64,000 bases of DNA from Hydrogenophaga palleronii_A (GTDB taxonomy: Bacteria > Pseudomonadota > Gammaproteobacteria > Burkholderiales > Burkholderiaceae_C). Location: the NCBI RefSeq assembly GCF_031457455.1, contig NZ_JAVDWU010000013.1, positions 59,673-123,672 on the forward strand, in the 5' to 3' direction. The position numbers and the translations under genes were made by a program. The first letter of the stretch is position 1. Each line of letters opens with the position of its first letter. This document shows, piece after piece, positions 40,727-50,629 of the stretch. The notes below the pieces were generated by a model. It saw only the letters and a list, made by a program, of their open reading frames with translations, did not search any database and was not told where the DNA came from.

Positions 40727-43700
40727 GGATTCGTGATCCGGACGTGCCAGCGGAAGCCCTCGCCGGTATTGATGACCGAGGGCTTGAGCTTGCCCTCCGA
40801 CTGGATGGTGACGGTGTCGTTGGTGCGACCCACGGCGTACTGGCTCACGGCGCCGAACCGCAGCACGATCTCGATCGGGTAAACCTTGGGCGGGTAGCCT
40901 ATCAGGGAGGTGTCGATGCGCCCCGCATCCGGGCCCATATTGTTCACCTCCGCCCGCAGCACGTACTCCCAGATTTTTTTGCTCACCTGCCTCTCACTCA
41001 CCACCGTTATCCCGCACATGTACACATTGGGGTGATCGGTCGTGCTCCGGTTCTCAGGCCCCTTCTCCCTGTTTTCCATCAGGAAAGGCTCGCCCGCAAT
41101 CCCGAAGTAGTTCGGGTCCAGACTGTCCACCAGGCCCACATTGATCTGGTATTCAGTGGTGGGGTCGGGTGCGCAATCACTGACCCCAGTGACGGTGGCC
41201 TCTTGCATCACGTTCCAGTTCTCGGGCGTGAAGGTCAGCGAAGCGGGCTCCACCACCCCTTCGCTCGGGCGGCTGGACGAGAGCGGGACCACCACGTCAG
41301 ATGTCGGGGCAGAACCCAGGCGCATCGCGATCTTGACGCTCTTGCCCTTCTCGGTGGTGACCCGCACACGATCCGGGCGCCGCTGCACGATCGAACCGGT
41401 CTGCTCGGCGGGGCGAACCACCACAGCTCCCGGGGCATACGCTTGCGCACTGCCCTTGGCGTCGTACACCACGGCGTACACATAGTGCGTGCCCACCGGC
41501 AGGTTCGTGACATCCCAGTCGTAGTGACCGGCTTGCACCCCCGCCTGGGCAGGGATACCACTGACGATCGGCTGGCCGTTGAAGGTGGTTCTGTCCGTGC
41601 TGTGGTAGAGCGACACCGTGGGTGGAATGTTCGGGTCGTTGCTCTCCCAGGCCACGCGCACCACACGGCGCTCACCCACCAGTTCGCCCTGCGTGGCCGC
41701 AGACGGCGACAGCATGGTGATGGAAGGCGGCACGTAAGGCGCCGTGCTCACATGCAACACACTGGCCGCAGACCATTCGCTGGCCTCGTTCAAGGCATCG
41801 ATCGCCCGGGCGCGCCAGTAGTAGATGCTGCGGTCCGTCAACGCCGGTGTCACGATCCACCCGGTGTTGGGCGATTCGCCTTGCGTCACCAACTGCGTCA
41901 ACGCGGCGTCCCTGAACACCTGGAATCCGTAGCGCACGGTATCGCCATCGGGGTCGGTCACGGCATGAATCAGCAGGCTCGGCTGCAAGGTTTCGGTCCA
42001 GGCACCATCGCCCGGGTTGTTGATCGTGGGCACGGGTGGACGCTCGTTCACCGCGTTCAACACAAAGTCGCCCATCACCCAGGCCGACTCGGCACGCCCG
42101 TCCTGCGCCTTCACACGCCACCAGTAGCGCTGGTTCTCCACCAGCGTGGGCGTTGTCCAGTGGGTCTGCCCGCTGCCAGAAGCAATCACCTGCCCGGAAC
42201 TGCGCTTGTCGGCCGAGTCAAAGGTATTGACCGTGTCCACCTCAAACACATAGGTGATCAGGTCGTCATCGGCATCCGTGCTGTTCTGAATGCTCAGGGT
42301 GGTGTTGGGCGATGTGCTCTGGCCACCCACGGGTGGGCTTAGCAGCACCGGCGCCGTCGGTGCCACGTTGCCGGTGTTGACCGTGAACGAACGCGCAGCC
42401 GTTTGCGTGGTGGCGCCATGGGTATCGCGTGCCACCACACGCCAGTAGTACCGCGCATGGTTGTTCAGTTCCACGCCCACGGCCCAACTCGTGCTGCCAC
42501 TCGCATCCGCCGGCAGTCCCTCCACCTGTGTCACCAGTTCGCTCAGGGCGGCGTTGGAATAAACCCGCACGCTGTAGGTGATGACGTCTTCGTCGCGGTC
42601 CGTGCTGTTGGTCCAGCTCAGCACGGGTGTGAGCGTGCTCACCTCACTGCCCGGGGTGGGGCTGGTCAGATTGAAGGCATCCGGTGGGTCGTTGAAGGTA
42701 TTGACCCTGAAGCGACCATTGACCCAGGCGCTGTACACCGTGCCGTCAAAGCTGCGAGCGCGCCACCAGTAGTTCGTGTTGTCGCTCAGGTCGTCAGGCA
42801 CTTGCCAGGTGGTGGGCTGCGCCACGCCACCGATGCGTGGCGCCTTGGCCACCGTGCTGGTAACCACCATCTGCGTCTCCGCCGCATCGGCAAACACCTC
42901 GTACTGCACCTGAGTCGCCGGGTCGTTCTGCTGGGTCGAGGTCATCACCGACAGGGTGGGCCTGAGCGAAGTGACCTGTGTCCCAGCCAGCGGCGACACG
43001 ATGACGGGCACACCCGGGCCAGGTGCTGGCGTGTTCTCTGAATTGACCTGGATGGTGGCCGTGCGCGTGGCCGAGAGCACGCCATCGCTCGCGGTATAGA
43101 CGATCACGTAGGTGCCGGCCGAACCCTGGGGCGGCGTCCAGTTGAACACCGCTGTGGCCAGCCCCGGTGTGGCCGGGTTGGCGGGTTGCTGCGTGAAGGT
43201 GGCACCGGAAGGCAAGGGCGCGGCTGTCAGCACCAGAGGTGCGCCCTGCGGGCTGCTGGCTTCCACCAGGAACGACACGGGCGAAAGTTCATCCGTCACC
43301 CGGTTTGCCACGAACTGGATCACCGGGGGCAGTGCCTGCACGGGTGGCGCCTGGAACTCGGTGGTGTACTCGCCCGTGCTGTTCGCATCAAGCAGGTTGA
43401 TCCAGTATTCGGTCTGCCGGGTGTCCCGGTTGCGCGTCTTGGAAAGCCACACGTTCTCGCTCAGAATCTCCTTGGCGTCTGAGCGCAGCACGCGGCCCAG
43501 CGCCTTGGTGCCGTTGTACGGGTCGCGCAGGCGCACGTACACAAAGCCTGCCGTTGGCGGCATGCTCAAGGCAAAGTTCGCGGTTTCGCCAGAGCCACCG
43601 GTGGCGCTCAGCGTGGCCAGCGCGGTCTGATCGGTCACGATGGTGTCTGGCCCGTCGGATTCGTACAGGCGAATCACGTCGCCATCACGGGCCAGGAAGT

Positions 43701-44721
43701 CGCGCACCGTGTCGCGCCCGGGCAGGTCCACGCGCACGTCGCGAATCAAAAAGTGGGCATTGGTCGCCTGCATGATGGAGGTCAGCGCCCCACCCAGTTC
43801 GTCCGCGTGGGTGAACTTGGCGGTGAACTCCACGAACTTGCCCGCCAGCGAGGTCTCCATCACCCAGCGGCCCATCTTGGCGCTCTGCGGGGCAATGTCG
43901 CCAAAGTTGATCAGCAGGCTGTTTTGTACCGGCGCGTCATCGAGGTAGCTGCCTGTCAACAGGAAATTGATCAACAAACCCTGGTTGTTCTCGACGATCC
44001 GGGGTTGTGCCGAATCGATCTTGAGGTTGCGAGCCACGGCCTGGCCGGTGTTGTGCACTCGCACGCCCAACGTGAACGGTTCTATCGGCTCAATGGGGTC
44101 CGTCAGCGGATCGTCTCCCCACACATCTTCAGGCAGGAAGTAATCCAGCGTCAGCAGCGGCAGCGGCTTGACGGTGATCACATCGGGCGTCACGTCCAGC
44201 ACCGTGTCTTCACCACCAAAACGGTAGGTCAGGCGCGCGCCCACCAGGTATTTTTTTCCCTGCGGGTTGATGCCTGCCGAGCCGGGCGCCGGAATCAGCA
44301 GCCAGTTCATCACGGCCGTGCTCTGCGCGCTGACCGATCCCGTGCCGTTCACATCCGAAATGTTCTGCGTGTTCGACAGGCGAATGAAGAACTTGGCCGA
44401 CAGGTTGTTCGGGTCTGAGGTGATCGCCACCGGCGTGCCGTCTTCCTCCGTGACCTTCACCTCCACCCGGACGTTTTCTACAACACCCGCATCGGTGGTG
44501 TTGTTGATCTTCATCTCGGCATCAAAGGCCTGGCGCTCCAGCGTGAGCTCCTGCTTGATCTCGATCTTGACCCGCGCGCACACCGTCTCCTGAGCCTGGG
44601 CAGGCATGGCCAGCCAGGCCAGGCCCATGGCCAGCCCCACCGACTTCGTGAACAGACGCCGCAACGGCTGGCGCCAGCTGCTACACGTGTTCTCACGCTT
44701 CAATTGTTGGTTGCCCTCCAT
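40723..44721 (-). CDS. Large exported FN3/cadherin-like repeat protein (1332 aa)
   Basis: 1332 residues from ATG 44721 (MEGNQQLKREN), chosen for AGAGGG upstream and the signal peptide (GLAMGLAWLAMPAQA, cut after residue 43). The mature N-terminus has DUF11-like/CARDB features (FTLGVRVHNTGQAVARNLKI). Then come Ig-like/He_PIG segments (AAPLPSGATFTQQP) and at least four FN3-like repeats with the pattern PxxPVLLSPPxGGQ...SPNTTLSIQNSTDADDD and YYWRVVARD or YYWRARAID. Each has the WRV/WRA core. The C-terminal domain has a possible disulphide region (CAPDPTTEY, YMCGITVV). Predicted surface or secreted protein; probable cargo of the adjacent machine. Product function unknown. Confidence 0.82.
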   Translation of the reverse strand: MEGNQQLKRENTCSSWRQPLRRLFTKSVGLAMGLAWLAMPAQAQETVCARVKIEIKQELTLERQAFDAEMKINNTTDAGVVENVRVEVKVTEEDGTPVAITSDPNNLSAKFFIRLSNTQNISDVNGTGSVSAQSTAVMNWLLIPAPGSAGINPQGKKYLVGARLTYRFGGEDTVLDVTPDVITVKPLPLLTLDYFLPEDVWGDDPLTDPIEPIEPFTLGVRVHNTGQAVARNLKIDSAQPRIVENNQGLLINFLLTGSYLDDAPVQNSLLINFGDIAPQSAKMGRWVMETSLAGKFVEFTAKFTHADELGGALTSIMQATNAHFLIRDVRVDLPGRDTVRDFLARDGDVIRLYESDGPDTIVTDQTALATLSATGGSGETANFALSMPPTAGFVYVRLRDPYNGTKALGRVLRSDAKEILSENVWLSKTRNRDTRQTEYWINLLDANSTGEYTTEFQAPPVQALPPVIQFVANRVTDELSPVSFLVEASSPQGAPLVLTAAPLPSGATFTQQPANPATPGLATAVFNWTPPQGSAGTYVIVYTASDGVLSATRTATIQVNSENTPAPGPGVPVIVSPLAGTQVTSLRPTLSVMTSTQQNDPATQVQYEVFADAAETQMVVTSTVAKAPRIGGVAQPTTWQVPDDLSDNTNYWWRARSFDGTVYSAWVNGRFRVNTFNDPPDAFNLTSPTPGSEVSTLTPVLSWTNSTDRDEDVITYSVRVYSNAALSELVTQVEGLPADASGSTSWAVGVELNNHARYYWRVVARDTHGATTQTAARSFTVNTGNVAPTAPVLLSPPVGGQSTSPNTTLSIQNSTDADDDLITYVFEVDTVNTFDSADKRSSGQVIASGSGQTHWTTPTLVENQRYWWRVKAQDGRAESAWVMGDFVLNAVNERPPVPTINNPGDGAWTETLQPSLLIHAVTDPDGDTVRYGFQVFRDAALTQLVTQGESPNTGWIVTPALTDRSIYYWRARAIDALNEASEWSAASVLHVSTAPYVPPSITMLSPSAATQGELVGERRVVRVAWESNDPNIPPTVSLYHSTDRTTFNGQPIVSGIPAQAGVQAGHYDWDVTNLPVGTHYVYAVVYDAKGSAQAYAPGAVVVRPAEQTGSIVQRRPDRVRVTTEKGKSVKIAMRLGSAPTSDVVVPLSSSRPSEGVVEPASLTFTPENWNVMQEATVTGVSDCAPDPTTEYQINVGLVDSLDPNYFGIAGEPFLMENREKGPENRSTTDHPNVYMCGITVVSERQVSKKIWEYVLRAEVNNMGPDAGRIDTSLIGYPPKVYPIEIVLRFGAVSQYAVGRTNDTVTIQSEGKLKPSVINTGEGFRWHVRITNP

Positions 44722-44789
44722 GGCAGGCCCTCTCGTTCTGTTTGTATGCATGGGTATGAATGCGCGGATGAATAAAACGCTCTGCGCCG

Positions 44790-45128
44790 TCAAATGAAAC
44801 TGGCTGTCTTGCTGCCGCTGGGCCCGATCACCGTCTTGCCCACCACGCCGTAGTTGGCTTCCACGTTCACATGCAGCTTTGTTTCCAAGTAGCTGCCCTC
44901 GTCGGCCACCCAGGTGTAGATCGTGATGTCGTTTCCATCAGCGCGCGAGCTGCTGGGCTCCTGGCCAATGACGGTCTTGAGTTGCGTCAGGGACATACCT
45001 TCGGTCACCACTTCGTAGGTGGCGTAGAGGTCTTTGGAGCGGGGCTCGTCATTGCCACCGCCACAGGCGGTCAACTGAATTGCCAATGCAAGTGTGATGG
45101 CGAAACTTCGCCTGTTCTGAAAAAACAT
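44790..45128 (-). CDS. Small lipoprotein, BamE/SmpA-like fold
   Basis: 112 residues from ATG 45128. Lipobox LAIQLTAC followed by GGGNDEPRSKD. The short mature domain has YEVVTEGMSLTQLKTVIGQE, with the G-M-x-x-x-x-V pattern of BamE/SmpA/DUF3862-type proteins, then IYTWVADEGSYLETKLHVNV, a two-strand edge. Such small lipoproteins assist outer-membrane assembly or inhibit enzymes. It lies between the FN3-like protein gene and the RHS1 immunity candidate, ending 68 bases before the former starts. Upstream gap 45129-45280 is AT-rich and probably holds a promoter. Confidence 0.68.
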   Translation of the reverse strand: MFFQNRRSFAITLALAIQLTACGGGNDEPRSKDLYATYEVVTEGMSLTQLKTVIGQEPSSSRADGNDITIYTWVADEGSYLETKLHVNVEANYGVVGKTVIGPSGSKTASFI

Positions 45129-45280
45129 TTAGAAAACTCAAAAGGTTTCAATAAAAACCAACCCAAGGAAAATCAACCACTCAGTTATCCAAAATATTCA
45201 AACCCCCATGCTCGCCATTCCGGTGCATCACTCCATTAGCCAAATTCTGCCTCTAGAGCTCTACCGCTGCACACAACAAT

Positions 45281-45718
45281 TTACTCGTCACAAATTTTAT
45301 CCAGCGTAGTTATCAAGCCCTGCAGGCTCCGTGCCACATGATTTCTAGAGGCCTCATGCCTATAATTAATTGGCAACACTCCTCCCTCAATCAATCCCCA
45401 AAAATTTCGCAACTGAGGAAGTCGATTGCACATACCTCCTTTTAGATGTCTAACGCCCCTTTCGTGCATCAGCTCTGCATCGAGGAAGTACGCAGCATCC
45501 GCAAAAGTAAGCATTACTTTCTCATTGATTTTCTCATCGGGAGACAATCCCTTTGGATCAGCCACCTCCATCATGAAATCAAGAGTTTGGGAGGTGAAGG
45601 CATACCACAATCGTATGTCCTCACTATTATCGGATTTTGCTCTTGAGGTAGAGCATCCTGCCATTCCGCTTATGCACCCAACCAACAATACAACCACGAT
45701 TGTCTTAATATTTTTCAT
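45281..45718 (-). CDS. Hypothetical lipoprotein, candidate immunity protein for RHS1
   Basis: 145 residues from ATG 45718 (MKNIKTIVVVLLVGC), 20 bases after the RHS1 stop. A lipobox-like CISGMAGC gives a mature N-terminal Cys. The mature part (LWYAFTSQTLDFMMEVADPK, FADAAYFLDAELMHERGVRH, LRNFWGLIEGGVLPINYRHE) is helical and not recognised. It is clearly lower in GC than the core RHS genes, as is usual for polymorphic-toxin tails and their immunity genes. Position immediately after a toxin-like RHS tail is the only functional hint; a periplasmic lipoprotein would fit a toxin acting in the envelope. It could also be an unrelated lipoprotein. Confidence 0.6.
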   Translation of the reverse strand: MKNIKTIVVVLLVGCISGMAGCSTSRAKSDNSEDIRLWYAFTSQTLDFMMEVADPKGLSPDEKINEKVMLTFADAAYFLDAELMHERGVRHLKGGMCNRLPQLRNFWGLIEGGVLPINYRHEASRNHVARSLQGLITTLDKICDE

Positions 45719-45738
45719 GCTGCATATACATATAAAAA

Positions 45739-48700
45739 TTAAAGACTTGCCGTACACACGGGGTCGTTAGTAGGCTCCAAAGAAATGTTGTACTTCCTAT
45801 AGCAAGTCTCACTACATATGCTTCCGCCACCAACCCCTCCTGGGCTACGACTTCTTCCTTGAACTGAGGCGCAGCACCCCATACACGCACCCAATGAAGG
45901 TTGAATATCTGGACAACCACAACCCCCGTACGCTTTTTCCATCCATTCAGGGCACTCACCTTTTTGCCAACGTGGGTCTTTCATTGGATCCGGAAGAGGG
46001 CCTGGCGCTGGCACCGGGCCGTTAGGGGATGGATCAAACGCGGGTTTCGAACAATTAGTGCCCGTGCAGATATCTGGGCCTCTTGAGTTTCCTGGCCCTC
46101 CAATACTGGGCGATTGAATCACTGACAACCCCTCTGGATCAAGTAAGCGCAAAGGACTGCCTTCAGCGTAAGCATAGAAATTAACCCCACCCGAAAGACC
46201 AATCGGATCCTCAGTCACATAGCGCCCAATAGCAGGGTCGTAATACCGATTCCAGTTGTAATGCAGGTCCGTCTCTTCGTCCTCATACTGCCCGGGTAGC
46301 CTTAGGTTGCTGGTGATGGTTGGGTTCTCAGCCATGGCCTGCGGCGTGACAATACTGGCCTTGCCGAAGGGTTCGTACCGCGCAGCCCAGACCACCCTAC
46401 CGTTTTTGTCAGTCGCCTGAATCGGCGCCCCCAAATGGTCGTGGTGGTAATAGGCAATGATGTCTCCGCCGTTGCTGTCAATCCCGTTGTAGCTTTTGGT
46501 CTTGATGAACAGCACTCCGGTGGTGAAGGCGTTGCCCGGCTTCGGGCCGTACTGCGCGGTGATCTGTGGGGTGGCTTGGCTGCTGAGGCTGCCGTTCGGA
46601 TTGAGCGTGACCAACTCGGTGCTTTCAGCGACTAACCCCGCATCGCTGTAGAGATAGAAGGTCCGCTTTGCCTGTGCCAGCGATTGCCCAGCCTTGTCTC
46701 TGATCTGCAGTTTCCACAGCCTGCGATTCATAGGGTCGTAGCCGTACTGGGCGATCACGGCTTCGCTCCCTGCCGTACCTGCGCTGACCTCGATCAACCG
46801 GTTCTGGCTGTCATAGCGGAATTGCGTGCTCTTGTTCTGCTCCGTCTTGCTGATCAGGTTGCCCGCGTCGTCGTAGCCGTAGCAGACCGTACCGCTGCTG
46901 CCACAGCTTCCGCTGCCAATCTTCGTGAGCCGGTTATTGGCGTCGTACTGCCAGGCGCCTGTGGTTGGTGAATGCGCCGTGCGGTTGGCCACTGCGTCCA
47001 GCGTGAAGGCTTCGCTGCTGCTGCCCAGCAGGCCGCCGGTTTCTTTGTTCGCCTTGATTAAGCGGATCTCTGCGTCGTACTCGAATTCCTCATTCACGCT
47101 GCTGCTCACGTTGCCTGCGGTGTCGGTGCGGCTGCGCTCCTGGAGCTCCTGCACTCGGCCATATTGGTTGGTGAGGCTGAGCGTGCTCTGCTGGCCTGCC
47201 GTCCTGACGGTCTGGCTTACCAGATTGAGAAGACCGTCGTATCCCTTGTTCTGCGTGCCTCCACCAGGCAGGGTCACGGTCTTGGGTTGCAGCCAGCTGT
47301 ATTCATTGACACTGATCGTGCCCTCGCCAGGGATAGCTACGCTCTGCAACTCGCCGTGCGCGCTGTAGCCGTAGTCGATCTTGGTTCCATCGGGCCAGGT
47401 GAGGCTGGTCTGTTTGCCTGCCGCGCTGTGGGTGACTCCATAGCCCAGGCTGTGTCCACCGGGGTAGGTCACGGTTTCGCCGGTTTTTCGGTTGGCGTTG
47501 TCGTAGCTCAGCACGGCACTGGTCGTTTCGTCGCTTCTGGTGTGGTCTGTGTCGGTCCAACCGAGGATGTTGTTGTGCTGATCCCAGGTATTAACCATAG
47601 TGCGCAACAGGTTGTTAGCACTGTCTTTGTGTTCGATCTGGATGACCCGGCCTGCGGCATCCCAAACGTAGAGATGCTCGTGGCCATTGGGGTTGGTTCT
47701 CTTATTCAGGCGACCGGAGTCATCGTATTCAAAGAGGATGATTTGACCCAGCGGGCGGGTTTCCTTCACGAGCCGGTCGTTGCGGTCGTACTCAAAGCTG
47801 TGTGTGTTGCCCTTGGCATCCTTAACCTCGATGAGGTTGCCCCGCACGTCATAGCCCATGGTGGTCTTGCCACCCAGTGCGTCGGTGGCCTCTGTGGGCT
47901 GGCCATGTGCATCCCATGCGTAGCGTCGAATGCTGCCGTTGGGGTCGGTTTCGGTGAGCACCAGACCGCGCTTATCGTAGGTCACTCCAGCGTTGACGCT
48001 TTGTTCACCTTGCGCGTTGAGATACTTGAAGCTTTGGCTGGTGGGGCGCTCCATAGCGTCAAACCGAGTGAGCTGCGTGAAGCTGGGGTAGTTGATCTCC
48101 GTGGGAGAGAACAGACTGCCCAGCACCCCCGTGGTGGTGCCATCAGCGATCTGATAGTCCACGCCGTAGCGGTTGTTCAGCCCGTCAAGGTAGCTGACCA
48201 CCCGCAGGAAGTTGTCGTATTCGATCTGGCTACTGCGTCCGTCGGCGTCCGTCTTCCGAACAACCAGTCCCTGGGCGTTGAATTCACTGCTGCTGACACC
48301 GCCTACCGGGTTGGTGCTTTGGATGACCCGATTCATGGCGTCGTAAGCCACGTGCCAAGTGTAGGTGCCGGGGCCAGTCACACTCAACAGGTTGCCAACT
48401 CTGTCGTAGCCTAGGCTGCGGCTGTGCCCCATTGCGTTGGTTTCTAGGGTCTTGCGTCCGACGGCATCGACTTCGTAACGGATGGCATGGCCCAGGGGGT
48501 TGGTGTAGCGCAGCAAATGGCCCGCTCGGTTGATGCGAAGCTGATGGACGTGGCCTTCGGGGTCGGTGATGCGGCTCAACTGACCCAGGGGGTCGTACTC
48601 ACCGATCCAGACCGCGTTGGGCGTGATGGTGCCATTGGCTTCGGTGCGCCCAACGAACTCCACCCGGACGATCTGGCCCAGGACGTTGCGTTGGATGTTG

Positions 48701-50454
48701 ATCTGGCGCTGCTGCGCGGTTCCGGCTGCTTTCACGATGCCCAGCAAGTTACCCACATCGTCATAGGTGTAAGTCGTCCGGAAGCCTTCCTGATCGACGC
48801 GCTCTGTCGGTTGCAGGTGAATGGCCGAGAAACTGGTTCGATAGCTCGCGCCAGCGGTGTCAGTGACCCGAGTGACCTGCTCAAACTCGTTGCGCTGCAC
48901 ATAGCTGGTGAAGCCTCTGGCGTTGGTACTGGCTTCGATGCGGGCACCCGAGTCGTACTTCATCTCCAGGTCGGTGCGCCCGTTGACCACCTGCCTGACG
49001 AGTTTGCCGATGCGGTTGTGGGTCTGCTCTTCGACCCGGCGCCCCGCTGCGGTTTGCGGTCCGGTGATCTTGCTGTTGAACTGTTTGTTGACTTCGTCGT
49101 AGCTGAAGGCGTAGTCGGTCACGCCACCATCGGCCGCCGTGTGCTGACTCACCAGACCGTCTTTGTAGGCCAGGGTTTCAATGCGCTCTTCGGCGTCTGT
49201 GACTCGGTTGATGCGCCCGGAGCGGTCGTAGCCGTAGCGGGTGACGTGGCCACGCACATCGGTGACTTCGCTCAGGCGGTTGCCGGCGTTGTACTGGTAG
49301 CGCACGCTGCGCGCAGGCAGGTCGCCCTCCAGGCCACTGACGGGGTAGTCGCGCACTTCGGTGATGAGTTCACCGCTGTAGTGCAGGCTGTAGATTACGC
49401 GCCCGTTGGCATCGACCACGCCGCGCACCACGCCGGCTTCGTTGCGCACCAGCCAGACGGGGATGTTGTTGCGCTCACCGTAGGCCACCACCTGGCCCTG
49501 GGTGTTGTAGTCAATCCAGGCGCCGCTGCGGTCGATCCAGCGGTAACCTTTGGGGTTATCCAGAGGAACAGCGCTGACCTGGCCGGTCGTGAGCTGGGCC
49601 ACTGCGGTGGTGGGCATTTCCCTGACTGCTCTGCGTTCGAGCACCGAGCGGTTGCTGAAGGCGTAGCGCCCGCCCTCGCCCAGGTAGAGTTCGTTGATGC
49701 GGCGAATGCCTTCGAGTTCCTGGCCCTGGCTGTAGGCCGCAGAGGCGCTGCCGCCCCCACCACCCGGGCACAGCGCGAGCCAGTCGGCGTTGACCCAGGT
49801 ACCGCTGCCGTACTCGCTGGCGGAGGCATCACCCCCGATGATCTTGTTGAAAGGGGTGCCGCGAATGGGTGGCACCGGTTCGGCCACGAATTCGTAGCTG
49901 GCCGAGGTACCGCCGCCACCGAGCAGCACACGTTCGCCACTGGGCTGCCAGTCTTCATCCACCCAGACCCAGCAGCTGTTGTCATTGGGTGGCTCTTTGC
50001 AGTCGGGGTCCGTCAGGCGGTCACAGCCTGCTCTTCCGATCAGGAGATCGTCGCCACCACTCATGCGCCCTGCGGTGAGGTTGCTCCAGCTGACCGAGAG
50101 GCTTTCCCAGTGGGGGTTGAATTTCCATTCGCGCCCGTCCCAGTAGCGCGCCCAATTCACCGCCCCGCCCACGCTGGCCACGCTCATGTCGGTCTGCGCG
50201 ATGGTGGCAAAGCCGTTGGGCATCGTCACCTTGATGCCGGTGCTTTGGGCTGTGCCGGCTCGGATGCCGGGGGGCGGTTCTGTGCCTTGCGCTTGGGCAA
50301 GGGGGGGGAGCAGGGTCAGGATGACAAAGGCTAGAAGAGCGAACAGCACAGACGAGGCTCGAGGCATCAGCCGGGCGCGCATGGGCGCAGCCGGGCTGAT
50401 TGCCGGCTGGGCGCTTGGGGCGTCTGGTTGATGGGGCATGGCCATGCGAGTCAT
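45739..50454 (-). CDS. RHS/YD-repeat protein 1 with signal peptide and Cys-rich variable tail
   Basis: 1571 residues from ATG 50454; the internal ATG at 50382 or 50367 starts closer to the signal peptide (SSVLFALLAFVILTLLPPLAQAQ). The N-terminal roughly 530 residues are nearly identical to RHS2, then diverge in the YD repeats (GYDRSGRINRVTDAEERIE, FEYDRNDRLVKETRPLGQI and many others). The RHS core ends LRLPGQYEDEETDLHYNWNR, RYVTEDPIGLSGGVNFYAYA. The last 128 residues are unlike RHS2, Pro-rich and then Cys-rich (11 Cys), with no motif I recognise. Sec-type export, not the T6SS kind. No VgrG/PAAR N-domain. Likely a secreted contact toxin; tail activity unknown. Confidence 0.85.
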   Translation of the reverse strand: MTRMAMPHQPDAPSAQPAISPAAPMRARLMPRASSVLFALLAFVILTLLPPLAQAQGTEPPPGIRAGTAQSTGIKVTMPNGFATIAQTDMSVASVGGAVNWARYWDGREWKFNPHWESLSVSWSNLTAGRMSGGDDLLIGRAGCDRLTDPDCKEPPNDNSCWVWVDEDWQPSGERVLLGGGGTSASYEFVAEPVPPIRGTPFNKIIGGDASASEYGSGTWVNADWLALCPGGGGGSASAAYSQGQELEGIRRINELYLGEGGRYAFSNRSVLERRAVREMPTTAVAQLTTGQVSAVPLDNPKGYRWIDRSGAWIDYNTQGQVVAYGERNNIPVWLVRNEAGVVRGVVDANGRVIYSLHYSGELITEVRDYPVSGLEGDLPARSVRYQYNAGNRLSEVTDVRGHVTRYGYDRSGRINRVTDAEERIETLAYKDGLVSQHTAADGGVTDYAFSYDEVNKQFNSKITGPQTAAGRRVEEQTHNRIGKLVRQVVNGRTDLEMKYDSGARIEASTNARGFTSYVQRNEFEQVTRVTDTAGASYRTSFSAIHLQPTERVDQEGFRTTYTYDDVGNLLGIVKAAGTAQQRQINIQRNVLGQIVRVEFVGRTEANGTITPNAVWIGEYDPLGQLSRITDPEGHVHQLRINRAGHLLRYTNPLGHAIRYEVDAVGRKTLETNAMGHSRSLGYDRVGNLLSVTGPGTYTWHVAYDAMNRVIQSTNPVGGVSSSEFNAQGLVVRKTDADGRSSQIEYDNFLRVVSYLDGLNNRYGVDYQIADGTTTGVLGSLFSPTEINYPSFTQLTRFDAMERPTSQSFKYLNAQGEQSVNAGVTYDKRGLVLTETDPNGSIRRYAWDAHGQPTEATDALGGKTTMGYDVRGNLIEVKDAKGNTHSFEYDRNDRLVKETRPLGQIILFEYDDSGRLNKRTNPNGHEHLYVWDAAGRVIQIEHKDSANNLLRTMVNTWDQHNNILGWTDTDHTRSDETTSAVLSYDNANRKTGETVTYPGGHSLGYGVTHSAAGKQTSLTWPDGTKIDYGYSAHGELQSVAIPGEGTISVNEYSWLQPKTVTLPGGGTQNKGYDGLLNLVSQTVRTAGQQSTLSLTNQYGRVQELQERSRTDTAGNVSSSVNEEFEYDAEIRLIKANKETGGLLGSSSEAFTLDAVANRTAHSPTTGAWQYDANNRLTKIGSGSCGSSGTVCYGYDDAGNLISKTEQNKSTQFRYDSQNRLIEVSAGTAGSEAVIAQYGYDPMNRRLWKLQIRDKAGQSLAQAKRTFYLYSDAGLVAESTELVTLNPNGSLSSQATPQITAQYGPKPGNAFTTGVLFIKTKSYNGIDSNGGDIIAYYHHDHLGAPIQATDKNGRVVWAARYEPFGKASIVTPQAMAENPTITSNLRLPGQYEDEETDLHYNWNRYYDPAIGRYVTEDPIGLSGGVNFYAYAEGSPLRLLDPEGLSVIQSPSIGGPGNSRGPDICTGTNCSKPAFDPSPNGPVPAPGPLPDPMKDPRWQKGECPEWMEKAYGGCGCPDIQPSLGACMGCCASVQGRSRSPGGVGGGSICSETCYRKYNISLEPTNDPVCTASL
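48870..50290. repeat. Long direct repeat, copy 1 (RHS1 N-terminal half)
   Basis: This segment of RHS1 is repeated at about 54715-56138 in RHS2. Within it, 49763-50070 is identical to 55611-55918 with no difference in 308 bases; elsewhere it is mostly identical with scattered substitutions. Similarity drops sharply at about 48870, where the two proteins begin to differ after FEQ. Confidence 0.85.
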
Positions 50455-50629
50455 TTATGATTTAATTGCGTTTATGAATTTATTTAGAGGAGCAACAGAG
50501 GAATAAGAGATCTTTAGAGGGAGCACGAAATACTATTAAACCAATGGAAAACTCAACCAATTAGACAGCAAGAGATAGAACTTGATTCAAAATATCACTC
50601 TTGCATTCATCAAGATATGCAGCAATCAC

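Noticed and set aside
44722..44793. TTG start at 44793 for the FN3-like protein
   Set aside because: It overlaps the lipoprotein stop but adds 24 residues before the signal peptide. The ATG at 44721 has a better upstream site.
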